The position numbers and the translations under genes are program-made. 64,000 nucleotides of DNA from Pseudomonas sp. ABC1 (lineage in GTDB: Bacteria; Pseudomonadota; Gammaproteobacteria; Pseudomonadales; Pseudomonadaceae), in assembly GCF_013395055.1 (NCBI RefSeq), contig NZ_CP058349.1, forward strand, positions 3,905,501-3,969,500, given 5' to 3'. Of the stretch, positions 1-8,975 are shown in pieces (positions within the stretch are counted from its first letter, which is position 1; the number at the start of each line of letters is the position of its first letter). The notes beneath the pieces are model-generated. The model saw only the letters and a program-made list of their open reading frames with translations. It was not told the origin of the DNA and made no database searches.

Positions 1-901
1 CTGCCGGCGTTTCCTCGGCCTGGGTGAACAGGGCGAAGTTGATCCCGCTGCGATTGCTGCGGATCAGCCAGCTCCAGCCGCCGTCGAGCAGGCCGTGATC
101 GGGGTAGTACTCGTGGCCTTCCTGGCGCGGTGCCAGGCAGCTCCACGGCGCGTCCGGGTGGTCGGCGGGCAGTGTCCAGGCCTCGCTGGTGGTTTTGCTG
201 GCGGAGAGGATCAGCAGTTGCCGCTCGGAGCTGGCGCGGAAGCAGTGCACGAAGAAGCGCTCGTCATCTTCCTGGAACACCTGCTCGCAGAGCGTTTCGC
301 CCAGCCGGTAGCGGTTGACGCGGAACGGTCGGTGACTGTCGTCGAGTTCGGTGAAGAATAGTGTGCGATTGTCATTGGCCCAGGTCATGCTGCCGTCGCA
401 GTCGTCGAAGGGCAGTTCACTGGTAGTGCCGCTGGCCAGTTCCTTGACGTACAGGCGGTAGATTTCGTCGCCCTGGGTGTCGAGGCTGTAGGCGAGCCAC
501 TGGTGGTCCTGGCTGATACTGAAGGCGCCCAGCGAGAGGAAGCCGCCATTGGCCAACTGGTTGGGGTCGAGCAGCAACTCTTCGCTGTGCGCATCCGTTT
601 CCAGGCTGTCGTTTTCCGGGCGCTTGCAGCGGTAGTGGCGTGGGTACTCGTCGCCGGCGGTGGTGCGCTGGTAATAGAGCCAGGGCCCCCAGGGCGTGGG
701 CAGCGAGAGGTCGGTTTCACGAATACGCCCGCGAATCTCCTCGAACAGGGTCTCGCGCAGCGGAACCTGTTCCCTCAGTTGTGACTCCAGATAGTCATTC
801 TCGGCGCGCAGATAGGCCAGTACATCGGCGTTGTCGCGCTGTTCCAGCCAGCGATAAGGGTCTTCGCCGCTCTCGACGCGGGCTTGGGGGGCTTGCTGCA
901 T
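1..901 (-). CDS. ptrB: Oligopeptidase B, N-terminal 300 residues (3' part outside window)
   Basis: The reverse strand is open from the ATG at 901 to the left edge, so only the first 300 codons are seen. The protein begins MQQAPQARVESGEDPYRWLE and continues with the beta-propeller region typical of the S9A prolyl-oligopeptidase family, for example DPYRWLEQRDNADVLAYL and YYQRTTAGDEYPRHYRCK. Family members cleave short peptides after Lys/Arg in the cytoplasm or periplasm. The catalytic Ser-Asp-His triad lies in the missing C-terminal half, so activity cannot be judged. GGAG sits six bases before the ATG. Transcription is divergent from fadBA across a 268-base gap. The family call is firm; oligopeptidase B rather than another S9A member is an inference from the N-terminal pattern. 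Confidence 0.88.
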   Translation of the reverse strand, partial: MQQAPQARVESGEDPYRWLEQRDNADVLAYLRAENDYLESQLREQVPLRETLFEEIRGRIRETDLSLPTPWGPWLYYQRTTAGDEYPRHYRCKRPENDSLETDAHSEELLLDPNQLANGGFLSLGAFSISQDHQWLAYSLDTQGDEIYRLYVKELASGTTSELPFDDCDGSMTWANDNRTLFFTELDDSHRPFRVNRYRLGETLCEQVFQEDDERFFVHCFRASSERQLLILSASKTTSEAWTLPADHPDAPWSCLAPRQEGHEYYPDHGLLDGGWSWLIRSNRSGINFALFTQAEETPA

Positions 902-1038
902 ACCGGGCTCCGGAATTCTCGAAGCGCCGATTAAGCCTATTCTTGTCCCAGGGCTCAAGCGGCCCGAGCGAAAAAGCTATGGGCCTCTCGATGGGTGGAT
1001 TGACAAGGTCGGACTTTTCCTTAAAGGTGTGTTCACCT

Positions 1039-1060
1039 GAATCAAACGCTTGTATGAATC
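1039..1060. promoter_or_regulatory. Candidate PsrA operator upstream of fadBA
   Basis: A 22-base imperfect palindrome, GAATC-AAACGCTTGTAT-GAATC in outline (14 of 22 symmetric positions), lies 110 bases before fadB. Its core CAAAC-N4-GTATG resembles the PsrA consensus (G/C)AAAC-N2-4-GTTT(G/C). In P. aeruginosa PsrA is a TetR-family repressor of the fadBA operon released by long-chain acyl compounds. One half-site carries a mismatch. Binding is inferred, not shown. Confidence 0.45.
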
Positions 1061-1169
1061 TGGCGTTTGCCGAGGCTTGTGTGCTCGTATCGATGCGGAG
1101 CGTTCCGCGAAGGCCGGATTCATGGCCACGCGCTACGCAATGTTCAGTTTCCATCCTGGAGATCAGTTG

Positions 1170-3317
1170 ATGATTTACGAAGGTAAAGCCATCACGGTTA
1201 AGACTCTTGAGAGTGGCATCGTCGAATTGAATTTCGACCTCAAGGGTGAGTCCGTCAATAAATTCAATAGCCTCACCTTGAACGAGCTACGCCAGGCCGT
1301 GGATGCCATCAAAGGCGATGCATCCATCACCGGCGTCATTGTCACCAGCGGCAAGGATGTCTTCGTCGTCGGTGCCGACATCACCGAGTTCGTCGAGAAC
1401 TTCAAGCTGCCCGACGAGCAACTGCTGGCGCTGACCCTTGAAGTCAACCGGATCTTCAGCGATTTCGAAGACCTGGATGTGCCCACCGTGGTGGCGATCA
1501 ACGGCATCGCCTTGGGCGGTGGTCTGGAAGTGAGCCTGGCCGCCGACTTCCGCGTGGCTTCGACCAATGCTCGTATCGGCCTGCCGGAAGTCAAGCTGGG
1601 CATCTACCCCGGTTTCGGCGGTACGGTGCGCCTGCCGCGTCTGATCGGTGTGGATAACGCCATCGAGTGGATCGCCTCCGGCAAGGAGAACACCGCCGAG
1701 GAAGCGCTCAAGGTGCATGCCGTGGACGCGGTGGTCGAGCCCGCCAAACTGCATGAGGCTGCCCTCAATCTAGTACGTCGGGCGATTTCCGGCGAGCTGG
1801 ATTTCAAAGCGCGCCGCCAGCCCAAGCTGGAGAAGCTCAAGCTCAACCCGATCGAGCAGATGATGGCCTTCGAAAGCAGCAAGGGTTATGTCGCCGGCAA
1901 GGCCGGGCCGAACTACCCGGCGCCGGTCGAGGCGATCAAGACCATCCAGAAGGCCGCAGGCTTCGGGCGTGAGAAAGCGCTGGAAGTGGAAGCCGCTGGC
2001 TTCGTCAAGCTGGCCAAGACCTCGGTCGCGCAGAGCCTGGTCGGTCTGTTCCTCAGCGACCAGGAACTGAAGAAAAAAGCCAAGGCCTACGACAAGACGG
2101 CCCGCGAGGTGAAGCTCGCCGCAGTGCTGGGCGCCGGGATCATGGGCGGTGGCATCGCCTACCAGTCGGCCCTCAAGGGCACGCCGATCCTGATGAAGGA
2201 TATCCGCGAGGAGGGTATCCAGGCCGGGTTGGCCGAAGCCTCCAAATTGCTCGGCAACCGGGTCGAGAAAGGGCGACTGACACCCGAGAAGATGGCCGAG
2301 GCGCTCACCGCCATCCGTCCGACCCTGTCCTATGGCGATTTCGCCACTGTCGACATCGTGGTCGAGGCGGTGGTGGAGAATCCCAAGGTCAAGAAGGCCG
2401 TGCTGGCCGAAGTGGAGGCGCAGGTGCGCGAGGACGCGATCATCGCCTCCAACACCTCGACCATCTCCATCAGCCTGCTGGCTGAAGCGCTCCAGCGACC
2501 AGAAAACTTCTGCGGCATGCACTTCTTCAATCCGGTGCACATGATGCCGCTGGTGGAAGTGATCCGTGGCGAGAAGACTAGCGAGCAAGCCATCGCCACC
2601 ACCGTCGCCTACGCCAAGAAGATGGGCAAGAGCCCGGTGGTGGTCAACGACTGCCCGGGCTTCCTGGTCAACCGCGTGCTGTTCCCGTACTTCGGTGGCT
2701 TCGCCCGCCTGGTCAGTGCCGGTGTGGACTTCGTGCGGGTCGACAAGGTCATGGAAAAGTTCGGCTGGCCGATGGGCCCGGCCTACCTGATGGACGTGGT
2801 CGGTATCGACACCGCCCACCATGCCCGCGACGTCATGGCGGAAGGCTTCCCCGACCGCATGAAAGACGAGCGCAAGACCGCCGTGGACGCGCTGTACGAG
2901 GCCAATCGCCTCGGCCAGAAGAACGGCAAGGGCTTCTACGCCTATGAAGTGGACAAGCGCGGCAAGCCGGCCAAGGTGGTCGACGCCAGCGTGCAGTCGG
3001 TGCTGGCGCCGGTGGTCTACGAACAGCGTGAAGTGACCGATGAGGACATCATCAACTTCATGATGATCCCGCTGTGCCTGGAGGCGGTGCGCTGCCTGGA
3101 GGATGGCATCGTCGAGAGCGCCGCCGAGGCCGACATGGGTCTGATCTACGGCATCGGCTTCCCGCCGTTCCGTGGCGGTGCGTTGCGCTATATCGACGCC
3201 GTCGGCGTGGCCGAGTTCGTCGCACTGGCCGATCGTTATGCCGACCTGGGCGCCTTGTACCAGCCAACCGCGAAGCTGCGCGAGATGGCTGCCAATGGCC
3301 AGCGCTTTTACGGTTAA
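1170..3317 (+). CDS. fadB: Fatty acid oxidation complex, alpha subunit FadB
   Basis: This 715-residue protein matches the full FadB length. Residues 1-190 are an enoyl-CoA hydratase/isomerase (crotonase) domain with the oxyanion region INGIALGGGLE and the two catalytic glutamates at 120 and 140. Residues 315-495 form the NAD-binding part of 3-hydroxyacyl-CoA dehydrogenase, with GAGIMGGG at 321-328 and the catalytic pair His451/Glu463 in HFFNPVHMMPLVEV. The C-terminal dehydrogenase domain follows. It hydrates enoyl-CoA and oxidises the product in beta-oxidation, as an alpha2beta2 complex with FadA. The ATG at 1170 has GGAGA eight bases upstream and gives the conserved start MIYEGKAITV; in-frame ATGs further upstream do not match the family. 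fadA follows after 35 bases, so the two form an operon. Confidence 0.97.
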   Translation: MIYEGKAITVKTLESGIVELNFDLKGESVNKFNSLTLNELRQAVDAIKGDASITGVIVTSGKDVFVVGADITEFVENFKLPDEQLLALTLEVNRIFSDFEDLDVPTVVAINGIALGGGLEVSLAADFRVASTNARIGLPEVKLGIYPGFGGTVRLPRLIGVDNAIEWIASGKENTAEEALKVHAVDAVVEPAKLHEAALNLVRRAISGELDFKARRQPKLEKLKLNPIEQMMAFESSKGYVAGKAGPNYPAPVEAIKTIQKAAGFGREKALEVEAAGFVKLAKTSVAQSLVGLFLSDQELKKKAKAYDKTAREVKLAAVLGAGIMGGGIAYQSALKGTPILMKDIREEGIQAGLAEASKLLGNRVEKGRLTPEKMAEALTAIRPTLSYGDFATVDIVVEAVVENPKVKKAVLAEVEAQVREDAIIASNTSTISISLLAEALQRPENFCGMHFFNPVHMMPLVEVIRGEKTSEQAIATTVAYAKKMGKSPVVVNDCPGFLVNRVLFPYFGGFARLVSAGVDFVRVDKVMEKFGWPMGPAYLMDVVGIDTAHHARDVMAEGFPDRMKDERKTAVDALYEANRLGQKNGKGFYAYEVDKRGKPAKVVDASVQSVLAPVVYEQREVTDEDIINFMMIPLCLEAVRCLEDGIVESAAEADMGLIYGIGFPPFRGGALRYIDAVGVAEFVALADRYADLGALYQPTAKLREMAANGQRFYG

Positions 3318-3352
3318 TAGCCCGTCAGGGCTAAACGAGTGAGAACGAAGAT

Positions 3353-4528
3353 ATGAGTCTGAATCCAAGAGATGTCGTCATCGTCGACTTCGGCCGTACC
3401 CCGATGGGCCGCTCGAAGGGCGGCATGCACCGCAACACCCGCGCCGAGAGCCTGTCGGCGAACCTGATCGAAGGCGTGCTGGCGCGCAACCCCAAGGTCG
3501 ATCCGGCCGAGGTCGAGGACGTGATCTGGGGCTGTGTCAACCAGACCCTGGAGCAGGGCTGGAACATCGCCCGCATGGCCTCGTTGCTGACGCGCATCCC
3601 GCACACCAGCGCCGCGCAGACCGTCAGCCGCCTGTGCGGCTCCTCCATGAGCGCGCTGCACACCGCGGCCCAGGCGATCCAGACCGGCAACGGCGATGTG
3701 TTCATCGTGGGCGGCGTCGAGCACATGGGCCACGTCAGCATGATGCACGGCGTCGATCCCAACCCGCAGCTGTCGCTGTATGCGGCCAAGGCCTCGGGCA
3801 TGATGGGGCTGACTGCCGAGATGCTCGGCAAGATGCACGGTATCACCCGCGAAGCGCAGGACCAGTTCGCCTACCGCTCGCACCAGTTGGCCTGGAAGGC
3901 GACCCAGGAAGGCAAGTTCAAGGACGAGATCATCCCGCTGGAAGGGCATGACGAGGCCGGCTTCCTGCGACGCTTCGAACATGACGAAACGATCCGCCCG
4001 GACACCACCCTGGAAGGCCTGGCGGCCCTCAAGCCGGTGTTCAATCCCAAGGATGGCACCGTGACGGCGGGTACGTCCTCGCAGATCACCGATGGCGCCT
4101 CCTGCATGATCGTGATGAGTGCGCAACGGGCCAAGGACCTGGGGCTGGAGCCGCTGGCGGTGGTGCGTTCGATGGCGGTGGCCGGGGTCGATCCGGCGAT
4201 CATGGGCTATGGCCCGGTGCCGTCGACGCAGAAGGCGCTGAAGCGGGCCGGCCTGAGCATCGACGATATCGACTTCGTCGAGTTGAACGAAGCCTTCGCC
4301 GCCCAGGCACTGCCGGTGCTGAAGGACCTGAAGCTGCTGGACAAGATGGAGCAGAAGGTCAACCTGCACGGCGGCGCCATCGCCCTGGGACATCCGTTCG
4401 GCTGCTCGGGTGCGCGCATCTCGGGTACGCTGCTCAACGTGATGAAGCAGAATGGCGGTACCCTTGGGGTGGCCACCATGTGCATCGGCCTCGGGCAGGG
4501 CATCAGCACGGTATTCGAACGGGTCTGA
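3353..4528 (+). CDS. fadA: 3-ketoacyl-CoA thiolase, FadA beta subunit
   Basis: This 391-residue thiolase has the acylated nucleophile Cys95 in SRLCGSSMSAL, His347 in GHPFGCSG and the second catalytic Cys377 in MCIGLGQG. All are offset by four from E. coli FadA (Cys91, His343, Cys373). It performs the last step of each beta-oxidation round, releasing acetyl-CoA, in complex with FadB. A GAACG-type weak ribosome site precedes the ATG, suggesting translation partly coupled to fadB. A strong hairpin terminator follows the stop codon at 4547-4575, so fadBA is a two-gene transcript. The sequence is intact and ordinary for the family. Confidence 0.97.
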   Translation: MSLNPRDVVIVDFGRTPMGRSKGGMHRNTRAESLSANLIEGVLARNPKVDPAEVEDVIWGCVNQTLEQGWNIARMASLLTRIPHTSAAQTVSRLCGSSMSALHTAAQAIQTGNGDVFIVGGVEHMGHVSMMHGVDPNPQLSLYAAKASGMMGLTAEMLGKMHGITREAQDQFAYRSHQLAWKATQEGKFKDEIIPLEGHDEAGFLRRFEHDETIRPDTTLEGLAALKPVFNPKDGTVTAGTSSQITDGASCMIVMSAQRAKDLGLEPLAVVRSMAVAGVDPAIMGYGPVPSTQKALKRAGLSIDDIDFVELNEAFAAQALPVLKDLKLLDKMEQKVNLHGGAIALGHPFGCSGARISGTLLNVMKQNGGTLGVATMCIGLGQGISTVFERV

Positions 4529-4546
4529 CGCGTTCGTGTCCGATAG

Positions 4547-4575
4547 ACCGGGGCCTTGTGCCCCGGTTTTCGTTT
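4547..4575 (+). terminator. Rho-independent terminator after fadBA
   Basis: The stem ACCGGGG at 4547-4553 pairs with CCCCGGT at 4561-4567 and is followed by TTTCGTTT. It lies 19 bases after the fadA stop codon. Confidence 0.85.
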
Positions 4576-4672
4576 ATGGTCCGTCATTCCTGGCGGCGGC
4601 CCTGTGTGGCATCGCTTTCGGCGATGGCCTGTCGTGATCCAGTCTTCATTTTTCCGTTCAAGGGAGTTGTCC

Positions 4673-4924
4673 ATGTGTATCGAGCCGGGCCTCTATCGTC
4701 ATTACAAGGGGCCGCATTACCGTGTATTCGCCGTGGCGAAGCATTCCGAGACGGAGGAGGACGTGGTCTTCTACCAGGCGCTCTACGGCGATTTCGGTTT
4801 CTGGGTGCGTCCGCTTTCGATGTTTCTGGAGCAGGTGGAGGTCGAGGGCGAACGCTTGCCACGCTTCGCCCTGATCGAGGCTGAAAGTGGCCGATTGCAG
4901 GCCGACCCAACCCCGCGTGCTTGA
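4673..4924 (+). CDS. DUF1653 family small protein
   Basis: This 83-residue protein starts MCIEPGLYRHYKGPHYRV and contains the aromatic pattern of DUF1653 (LYRHYKGxxYxV, then YQALYGDFGFWVRPLSMFLE). The domain is a small beta-barrel of unknown function that is common in proteobacteria. AGGGAG lies before the ATG. In P. aeruginosa the equivalent gene also sits between fadA and topA. It lies after the fadBA terminator and so probably has its own promoter. No catalytic role is known, and it is not expected to be part of beta-oxidation. Confidence 0.85.
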   Translation: MCIEPGLYRHYKGPHYRVFAVAKHSETEEDVVFYQALYGDFGFWVRPLSMFLEQVEVEGERLPRFALIEAESGRLQADPTPRA

Positions 4925-5010
4925 CCTTACCTCCATCGCCACTATATATAGCGGTGCTTTTCCGGCGCCCGCCGCCTTTTCGCTCTCTCGATTCAGGAAC
5001 CTTCCTCCCC

Positions 5011-7614
5011 ATGGGTAAATCGCTGGTCATCGTGGAATCACCGGCCAAGGCCAAGACCATCAACAAGTATTTGGGCAACCAGTACGTGGTGAAGTCGAGT
5101 ATCGGCCATATCCGCGACCTTCCCACCAGTGGTTCGGGCACCAAGGAGCCGGTCAAGCGTGGCAAGGCGGCGAGCGCCGAGAGTCCGGCACTGTCGCCCA
5201 AGGAGAAGGCCAAGCGTCAGTTGTTCACGCGCATGGGCATCGACCCGGAGCATGGCTGGAAGGCGCGCTACGAGATCCTGCCGGGCAAGGAAAAGGTCAT
5301 CGACGAGTTGCGACGACTGGCCAAGGATGCCGACACCATCTATCTCGCGACCGACTTGGATAGAGAGGGGGAAGCCATCGCCTGGCACCTGCGTGAGTCC
5401 ATTGGCGGCGATGACAGCCGCTACAGGCGCGTGGTGTTCAACGAGATCACCAAGAAGGCGATCCAGGAAGCCTTCGCCCATCCTGGCGAGCTGGACATCA
5501 ACCGGGTCAACGCGCAGCAGGCGCGGCGCTTCCTCGACCGCGTGGTGGGCTACATGGTGTCGCCGCTGCTGTGGGCGAAGATTGCCCGTGGGCTGTCCGC
5601 TGGCCGCGTGCAATCGGTGGCGGTGAAGCTGGTGGTCGAGCGCGAGAAGGAAATCCGCGCCTTCATTCCCGAAGAGTACTGGGAAGTGCATGCCGACCTG
5701 GGCACCGCCAAAGGCGCCAAGGTCCGTTTCGAAGTGGCGCGCGAGCACGGCGAGGCATTCAAGCCGCTCAACGAAGCCCAGGCCCAGGCCGCGCTGGCCA
5801 AGCTCAAGGCATCGAGCTACAGCGTCGCACGCCGCGAGGACAAGCCGACCAGCAGCAAGCCCTCGGCGCCATTCACCACCTCCACCCTGCAACAGGCCGC
5901 CAGTACGCGCCTGGGCTTCGGTGTGAAGAAGACCATGATGATGGCCCAACGTCTCTATGAGGCGGGCTACATCACCTATATGCGTACCGACTCGACCAAT
6001 CTGTCGGACGATGCCGTGGCCATGGTGCGCGGCTTTATCGAGGGCGAGTACGGCGACAAGTACCTGCCGGGCAAGCCGAACGTCTACAGCAGCAAGGAAG
6101 GCGCCCAGGAGGCGCACGAGGCGATTCGTCCGTCCGACGTCAACCTGCGGCCTACGCAACTGTCGGGCATGGAACGCGACGCCGAGCGCCTGTACGAGCT
6201 GATCTGGCGGCAATTCGTGGCGTGCCAGATGCCGCCGGCGCAGTACCTGTCGACCACCGTCAGCGTCGTTGCCGGCGATTTCGAGCTGCGCGCCAAGGGC
6301 CGTATTCTCAAGTTCGACGGTTTCACCCGGGTGCAGCCGCCGCAGGGCAAGGCCGGCGAGGACGATGTGCTGCCGGAAATGACCGAGGGCGAGCTGCTCA
6401 AGCTGCTCAAGCTCGACCCCAGCCAGCACTTCACCAAGCCGCCGGCACGTTTCTCCGAAGCGAGCCTGGTCAAGGAACTGGAGAAACGCGGTATCGGCCG
6501 CCCGTCGACCTACGTGGCGATCATCTCGACCATTCAGGATCGTGGCTACGTCACCGTGCAGAACCGGCGCTTCTATGCCGAGAAGATGGGCGACATCGTT
6601 GCCGAGCGTCTCAGCGAAAGTTTCGCCGATCTGATGGACTACGGTTTCACCGCCGGCATGGAAGAGCAACTCGACGATGTCGCCCAGGGCGAGCGTGAGT
6701 GGAAGCACCTGCTGGACGCGTTCTACAAGGACTTCAAGCAGAAGCTGGAGATCGCCGAGTCCAGCGATGGCGGCATGCGCTCCAACCAGCCGACCCTGAC
6801 CGACATCCCGTGCAAGGCCTGTGGCCGGCCGATGATGATCCGTACCGCCTCGACCGGCGTGTTCCTCGGCTGCTCGGGCTACAGCCTGCCGCCCAAGGAG
6901 CGCTGCAAATCCACCGTCAACCTGATCCCGGGCGATGAGATCGCCGCCGATGACGAAGGTGAGTCGGAGTCCCGTGTGCTGCTGGGCAAGCGCCGCTGCC
7001 CGATCTGCAGCACGGCGATGGATGCCTACCTGCTCGATGAGCGGCACAAGCTGCACATCTGCGGCAACAACCCGGATTGCACCGGCTACGAGGTCGAGGA
7101 AGGCCAGTACCGGATCAAGGGCTACGAAGGTCCGAGCCTGGAGTGCGACAAGTGCGGCAGCGAGATGCAGCTCAAGTCCGGGCGCTTCGGCAAGTTCTTC
7201 GGCTGCACCAACGCTCAGTGCAAGAACACCCGCAAGCTGCTGAAGAACGGTGAAGCCGCGCCGCCGAAGATGGACGCGGTGAAAATGCCGGAGCTGCGCT
7301 GCGAGAAGGTCGATGACACCTATGTGCTGCGCGACGGCGCATCGGGGCTGTTCCTGGCTGCCAGCCAGTTCCCGAAGAACCGCGAGACCCGTGCACCACT
7401 GGTGATCGAGCTGTTGCCGCACCGCGACGAGATCGATCCGAAGTACCACTTCCTGCTGGATGCCCCGCAGCGTGACCCGGAAGGCCGCCCAGCGGTGATC
7501 CGTTTCAGCCGCAAGACCAAGGAGCAGTACGTGCAGACCGAGGTCGAGGGCAAGCCGACCGGCTGGAAGGCTTTCCACGACGGCTCCAAGTGGAAGGTTG
7601 AGGACAAGCGCTGA
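5011..7614 (+). CDS. topA: DNA topoisomerase I
   Basis: This 867-residue type IA topoisomerase relaxes negative supercoils. A Toprim domain occupies about residues 1-150, with SLVIVESPAKAKTINKYL at the start and the acidic cluster DLDREGEA. The nucleophile is Tyr323 in ITYMRTDSTNLS. Three C-terminal four-cysteine zinc ribbons follow: CKACG...C...C, CPICS...C...C and CDKCG...C...C. A longer reading frame begins at 4921, but MGKSLVIVESPAK is the conserved family start. The ribosome site is weak (AGGAAC ten bases upstream). An AT-rich TATATATA stretch at 4943-4950 may contribute to its promoter. Length and motifs match Pseudomonas TopA. Confidence 0.97.
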   Translation: MGKSLVIVESPAKAKTINKYLGNQYVVKSSIGHIRDLPTSGSGTKEPVKRGKAASAESPALSPKEKAKRQLFTRMGIDPEHGWKARYEILPGKEKVIDELRRLAKDADTIYLATDLDREGEAIAWHLRESIGGDDSRYRRVVFNEITKKAIQEAFAHPGELDINRVNAQQARRFLDRVVGYMVSPLLWAKIARGLSAGRVQSVAVKLVVEREKEIRAFIPEEYWEVHADLGTAKGAKVRFEVAREHGEAFKPLNEAQAQAALAKLKASSYSVARREDKPTSSKPSAPFTTSTLQQAASTRLGFGVKKTMMMAQRLYEAGYITYMRTDSTNLSDDAVAMVRGFIEGEYGDKYLPGKPNVYSSKEGAQEAHEAIRPSDVNLRPTQLSGMERDAERLYELIWRQFVACQMPPAQYLSTTVSVVAGDFELRAKGRILKFDGFTRVQPPQGKAGEDDVLPEMTEGELLKLLKLDPSQHFTKPPARFSEASLVKELEKRGIGRPSTYVAIISTIQDRGYVTVQNRRFYAEKMGDIVAERLSESFADLMDYGFTAGMEEQLDDVAQGEREWKHLLDAFYKDFKQKLEIAESSDGGMRSNQPTLTDIPCKACGRPMMIRTASTGVFLGCSGYSLPPKERCKSTVNLIPGDEIAADDEGESESRVLLGKRRCPICSTAMDAYLLDERHKLHICGNNPDCTGYEVEEGQYRIKGYEGPSLECDKCGSEMQLKSGRFGKFFGCTNAQCKNTRKLLKNGEAAPPKMDAVKMPELRCEKVDDTYVLRDGASGLFLAASQFPKNRETRAPLVIELLPHRDEIDPKYHFLLDAPQRDPEGRPAVIRFSRKTKEQYVQTEVEGKPTGWKAFHDGSKWKVEDKR

Positions 7615-7803
7615 GGCGAGTGCCTGTGCGCTGACGGGTGATCGGGGCGGGTGGGTCGCAGGGTGCAGGCGCATTCTCGGCCCGTCCGGGCAACCGGCTC
7701 CCGTTGCTGCTTTCCCATTATCGCGTCGGCCTTTCCTGTCTCTGGTATTCGATGCGCCGCCGGCGCATGCTGAGAGTCATTATCGTTGAGAGGATCGCAA
7801 GGC

Positions 7804-8313
7804 ATGGCCAACGAACGCTACACGCGCACCAACCAGAAACTTCACTTCACCAGTTTGGCGCTGGAGCGCTGGCAGCAGGCCCGTACGCAAGGCGACAGTA
7901 CGCTGCAGGCCGCCGAGCGCGAGACGTGTCTGTTGCACCTGTATGGCGCGTTGCTGGGGTTGTGCCATGAGGTGGGCGGCTTCTATCGCCTGGCAGGTGC
8001 CGAAGGGGGGGCCGTCGAGGTGATTCTCAAGCGGCCACTGCTGCAGGCATCGCCGAGCCCTGAACTGGCGGAATTGCTCGAGTTGTCCGAGCATTCGGAC
8101 ACCTGGCTGGCACGCCTGCTGCGTAGCCATGCGGCGCTGTTCCTGCCCCTGAGGCCTGCTCCGAAGGTCCGCCAGGACGTGACGCAACCGCTGATCGAAG
8201 CCGTGACGCTGGAGCCGGCAAGCGACGAGCTGAGCCTCGAAGATGTCCAGGGCTGGCGCGGGCAACTCAGGGAGCTGGTGCTGCGTTTTCGCGAATCGAT
8301 GAACGAGTGCTGA
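7804..8313 (+). CDS. DUF6586 family protein (PA3010-like)
   Basis: This 169-residue soluble protein starts MANERYTRTNQKLHFTSLAL and is rich in alpha-helix, with no signal peptide or membrane segment. It resembles the uncharacterised Pseudomonas protein next to topA in P. aeruginosa (PA3010, DUF6586). GAGGA lies about ten bases before the ATG, which is preferred over the in-frame start at 7786. In P. aeruginosa this gene is followed by the sulA-lexA region; here a convergent queE follows after 26 bases. A stem CCGCGCC/GGCGCGG at 8316-8332 separates the two but lacks a T-run. Function unknown. Confidence 0.8.
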   Translation: MANERYTRTNQKLHFTSLALERWQQARTQGDSTLQAAERETCLLHLYGALLGLCHEVGGFYRLAGAEGGAVEVILKRPLLQASPSPELAELLELSEHSDTWLARLLRSHAALFLPLRPAPKVRQDVTQPLIEAVTLEPASDELSLEDVQGWRGQLRELVLRFRESMNEC

Positions 8314-8339
8314 GCCGCGCCCAAGGCGCGGTGTGGCAA

Positions 8340-8975
8340 TCAGGGAATCATCAGGATCTTGTGCTGTTGCAGGCCAAGCCGCCATTGCGGGTGGGCCTTG
8401 CAGTAGTCGATCGCGTCCAGGGTGTTCTGCGGCCGTTTTTCCTCGTCCATCGGTTGCAGGTAGAACACCTCGAAATCCAACTGCTCGAACCGGCTTGGCA
8501 GGGCGTCTTGCTGCGGATAGACCAGTTTCAGCTCATTGCCCCGGGTGATGACCAGCTCGGCGCTGGATTTCGGGCTGACGCAGACCCAGTCGATGCCTTC
8601 GGGCGGGGCGATCGTGCCGTTGGTTTCGACCGCGATGGTGAAGCCTCGGGCATGCAGCGCGTCGGTGAGGGCCTTGTCCACTTGCAGTAGCGGCTCCCCG
8701 CCGGTGAGCACGACGTATTTATGGCGGGCATCCTGTTCGGGCCATTGCGCGTCGATGGCGTCGGCGAGCGCTCCGGCTTGCCTGAACTTGCCGCCGCCTG
8801 GCCCGTCGGTGCCGATGAAGTCGGTGTCACAGAAGCGACAGACGGAGGTGGCACGGTCCTGTTCCCGCCCCGACCACAGGTTGCAACCAGTGAAGCGGCA
8901 GAACACCGCCGGACGTCCTGCCTGGGCGCCTTCGCCTTGCAGGGTGTAGAAGATTTCCTTGACGCTGTAGGTCAT
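8340..8975 (-). CDS. queE: 7-carboxy-7-deazaguanine synthase
   Basis: This 211-residue radical SAM enzyme turns 6-carboxy-tetrahydropterin into 7-carboxy-7-deazaguanine in the queuosine pathway. The FeS ligands are Cys31, Cys46 and Cys49, a CX14CX2C arrangement in place of the usual CX3CX2C. That variation is known in some QueE enzymes such as the Burkholderia multivorans protein. The N-terminus MTYSVKEIFYTLQGEGAQAG has the conserved YTLQGEG segment, and TGGEPLLQ is the SAM-contacting GGE motif. The ATG overlaps the queC stop by four bases, so the two are translationally coupled. It is convergent with the DUF6586 gene. Confidence 0.96.
   Translation of the reverse strand: MTYSVKEIFYTLQGEGAQAGRPAVFCRFTGCNLWSGREQDRATSVCRFCDTDFIGTDGPGGGKFRQAGALADAIDAQWPEQDARHKYVVLTGGEPLLQVDKALTDALHARGFTIAVETNGTIAPPEGIDWVCVSPKSSAELVITRGNELKLVYPQQDALPSRFEQLDFEVFYLQPMDEEKRPQNTLDAIDYCKAHPQWRLGLQQHKILMIP

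Noticed and set aside
1770..3368. 532-codon open frame on the minus strand opposite fadB
   Set aside because: Antisense shadow; all fadB motifs are intact on the plus strand.
5038..7674. 878-codon open frame on the minus strand opposite topA
   Set aside because: Antisense shadow of a certain gene; composition rich in His, Leu and Arg without motifs.
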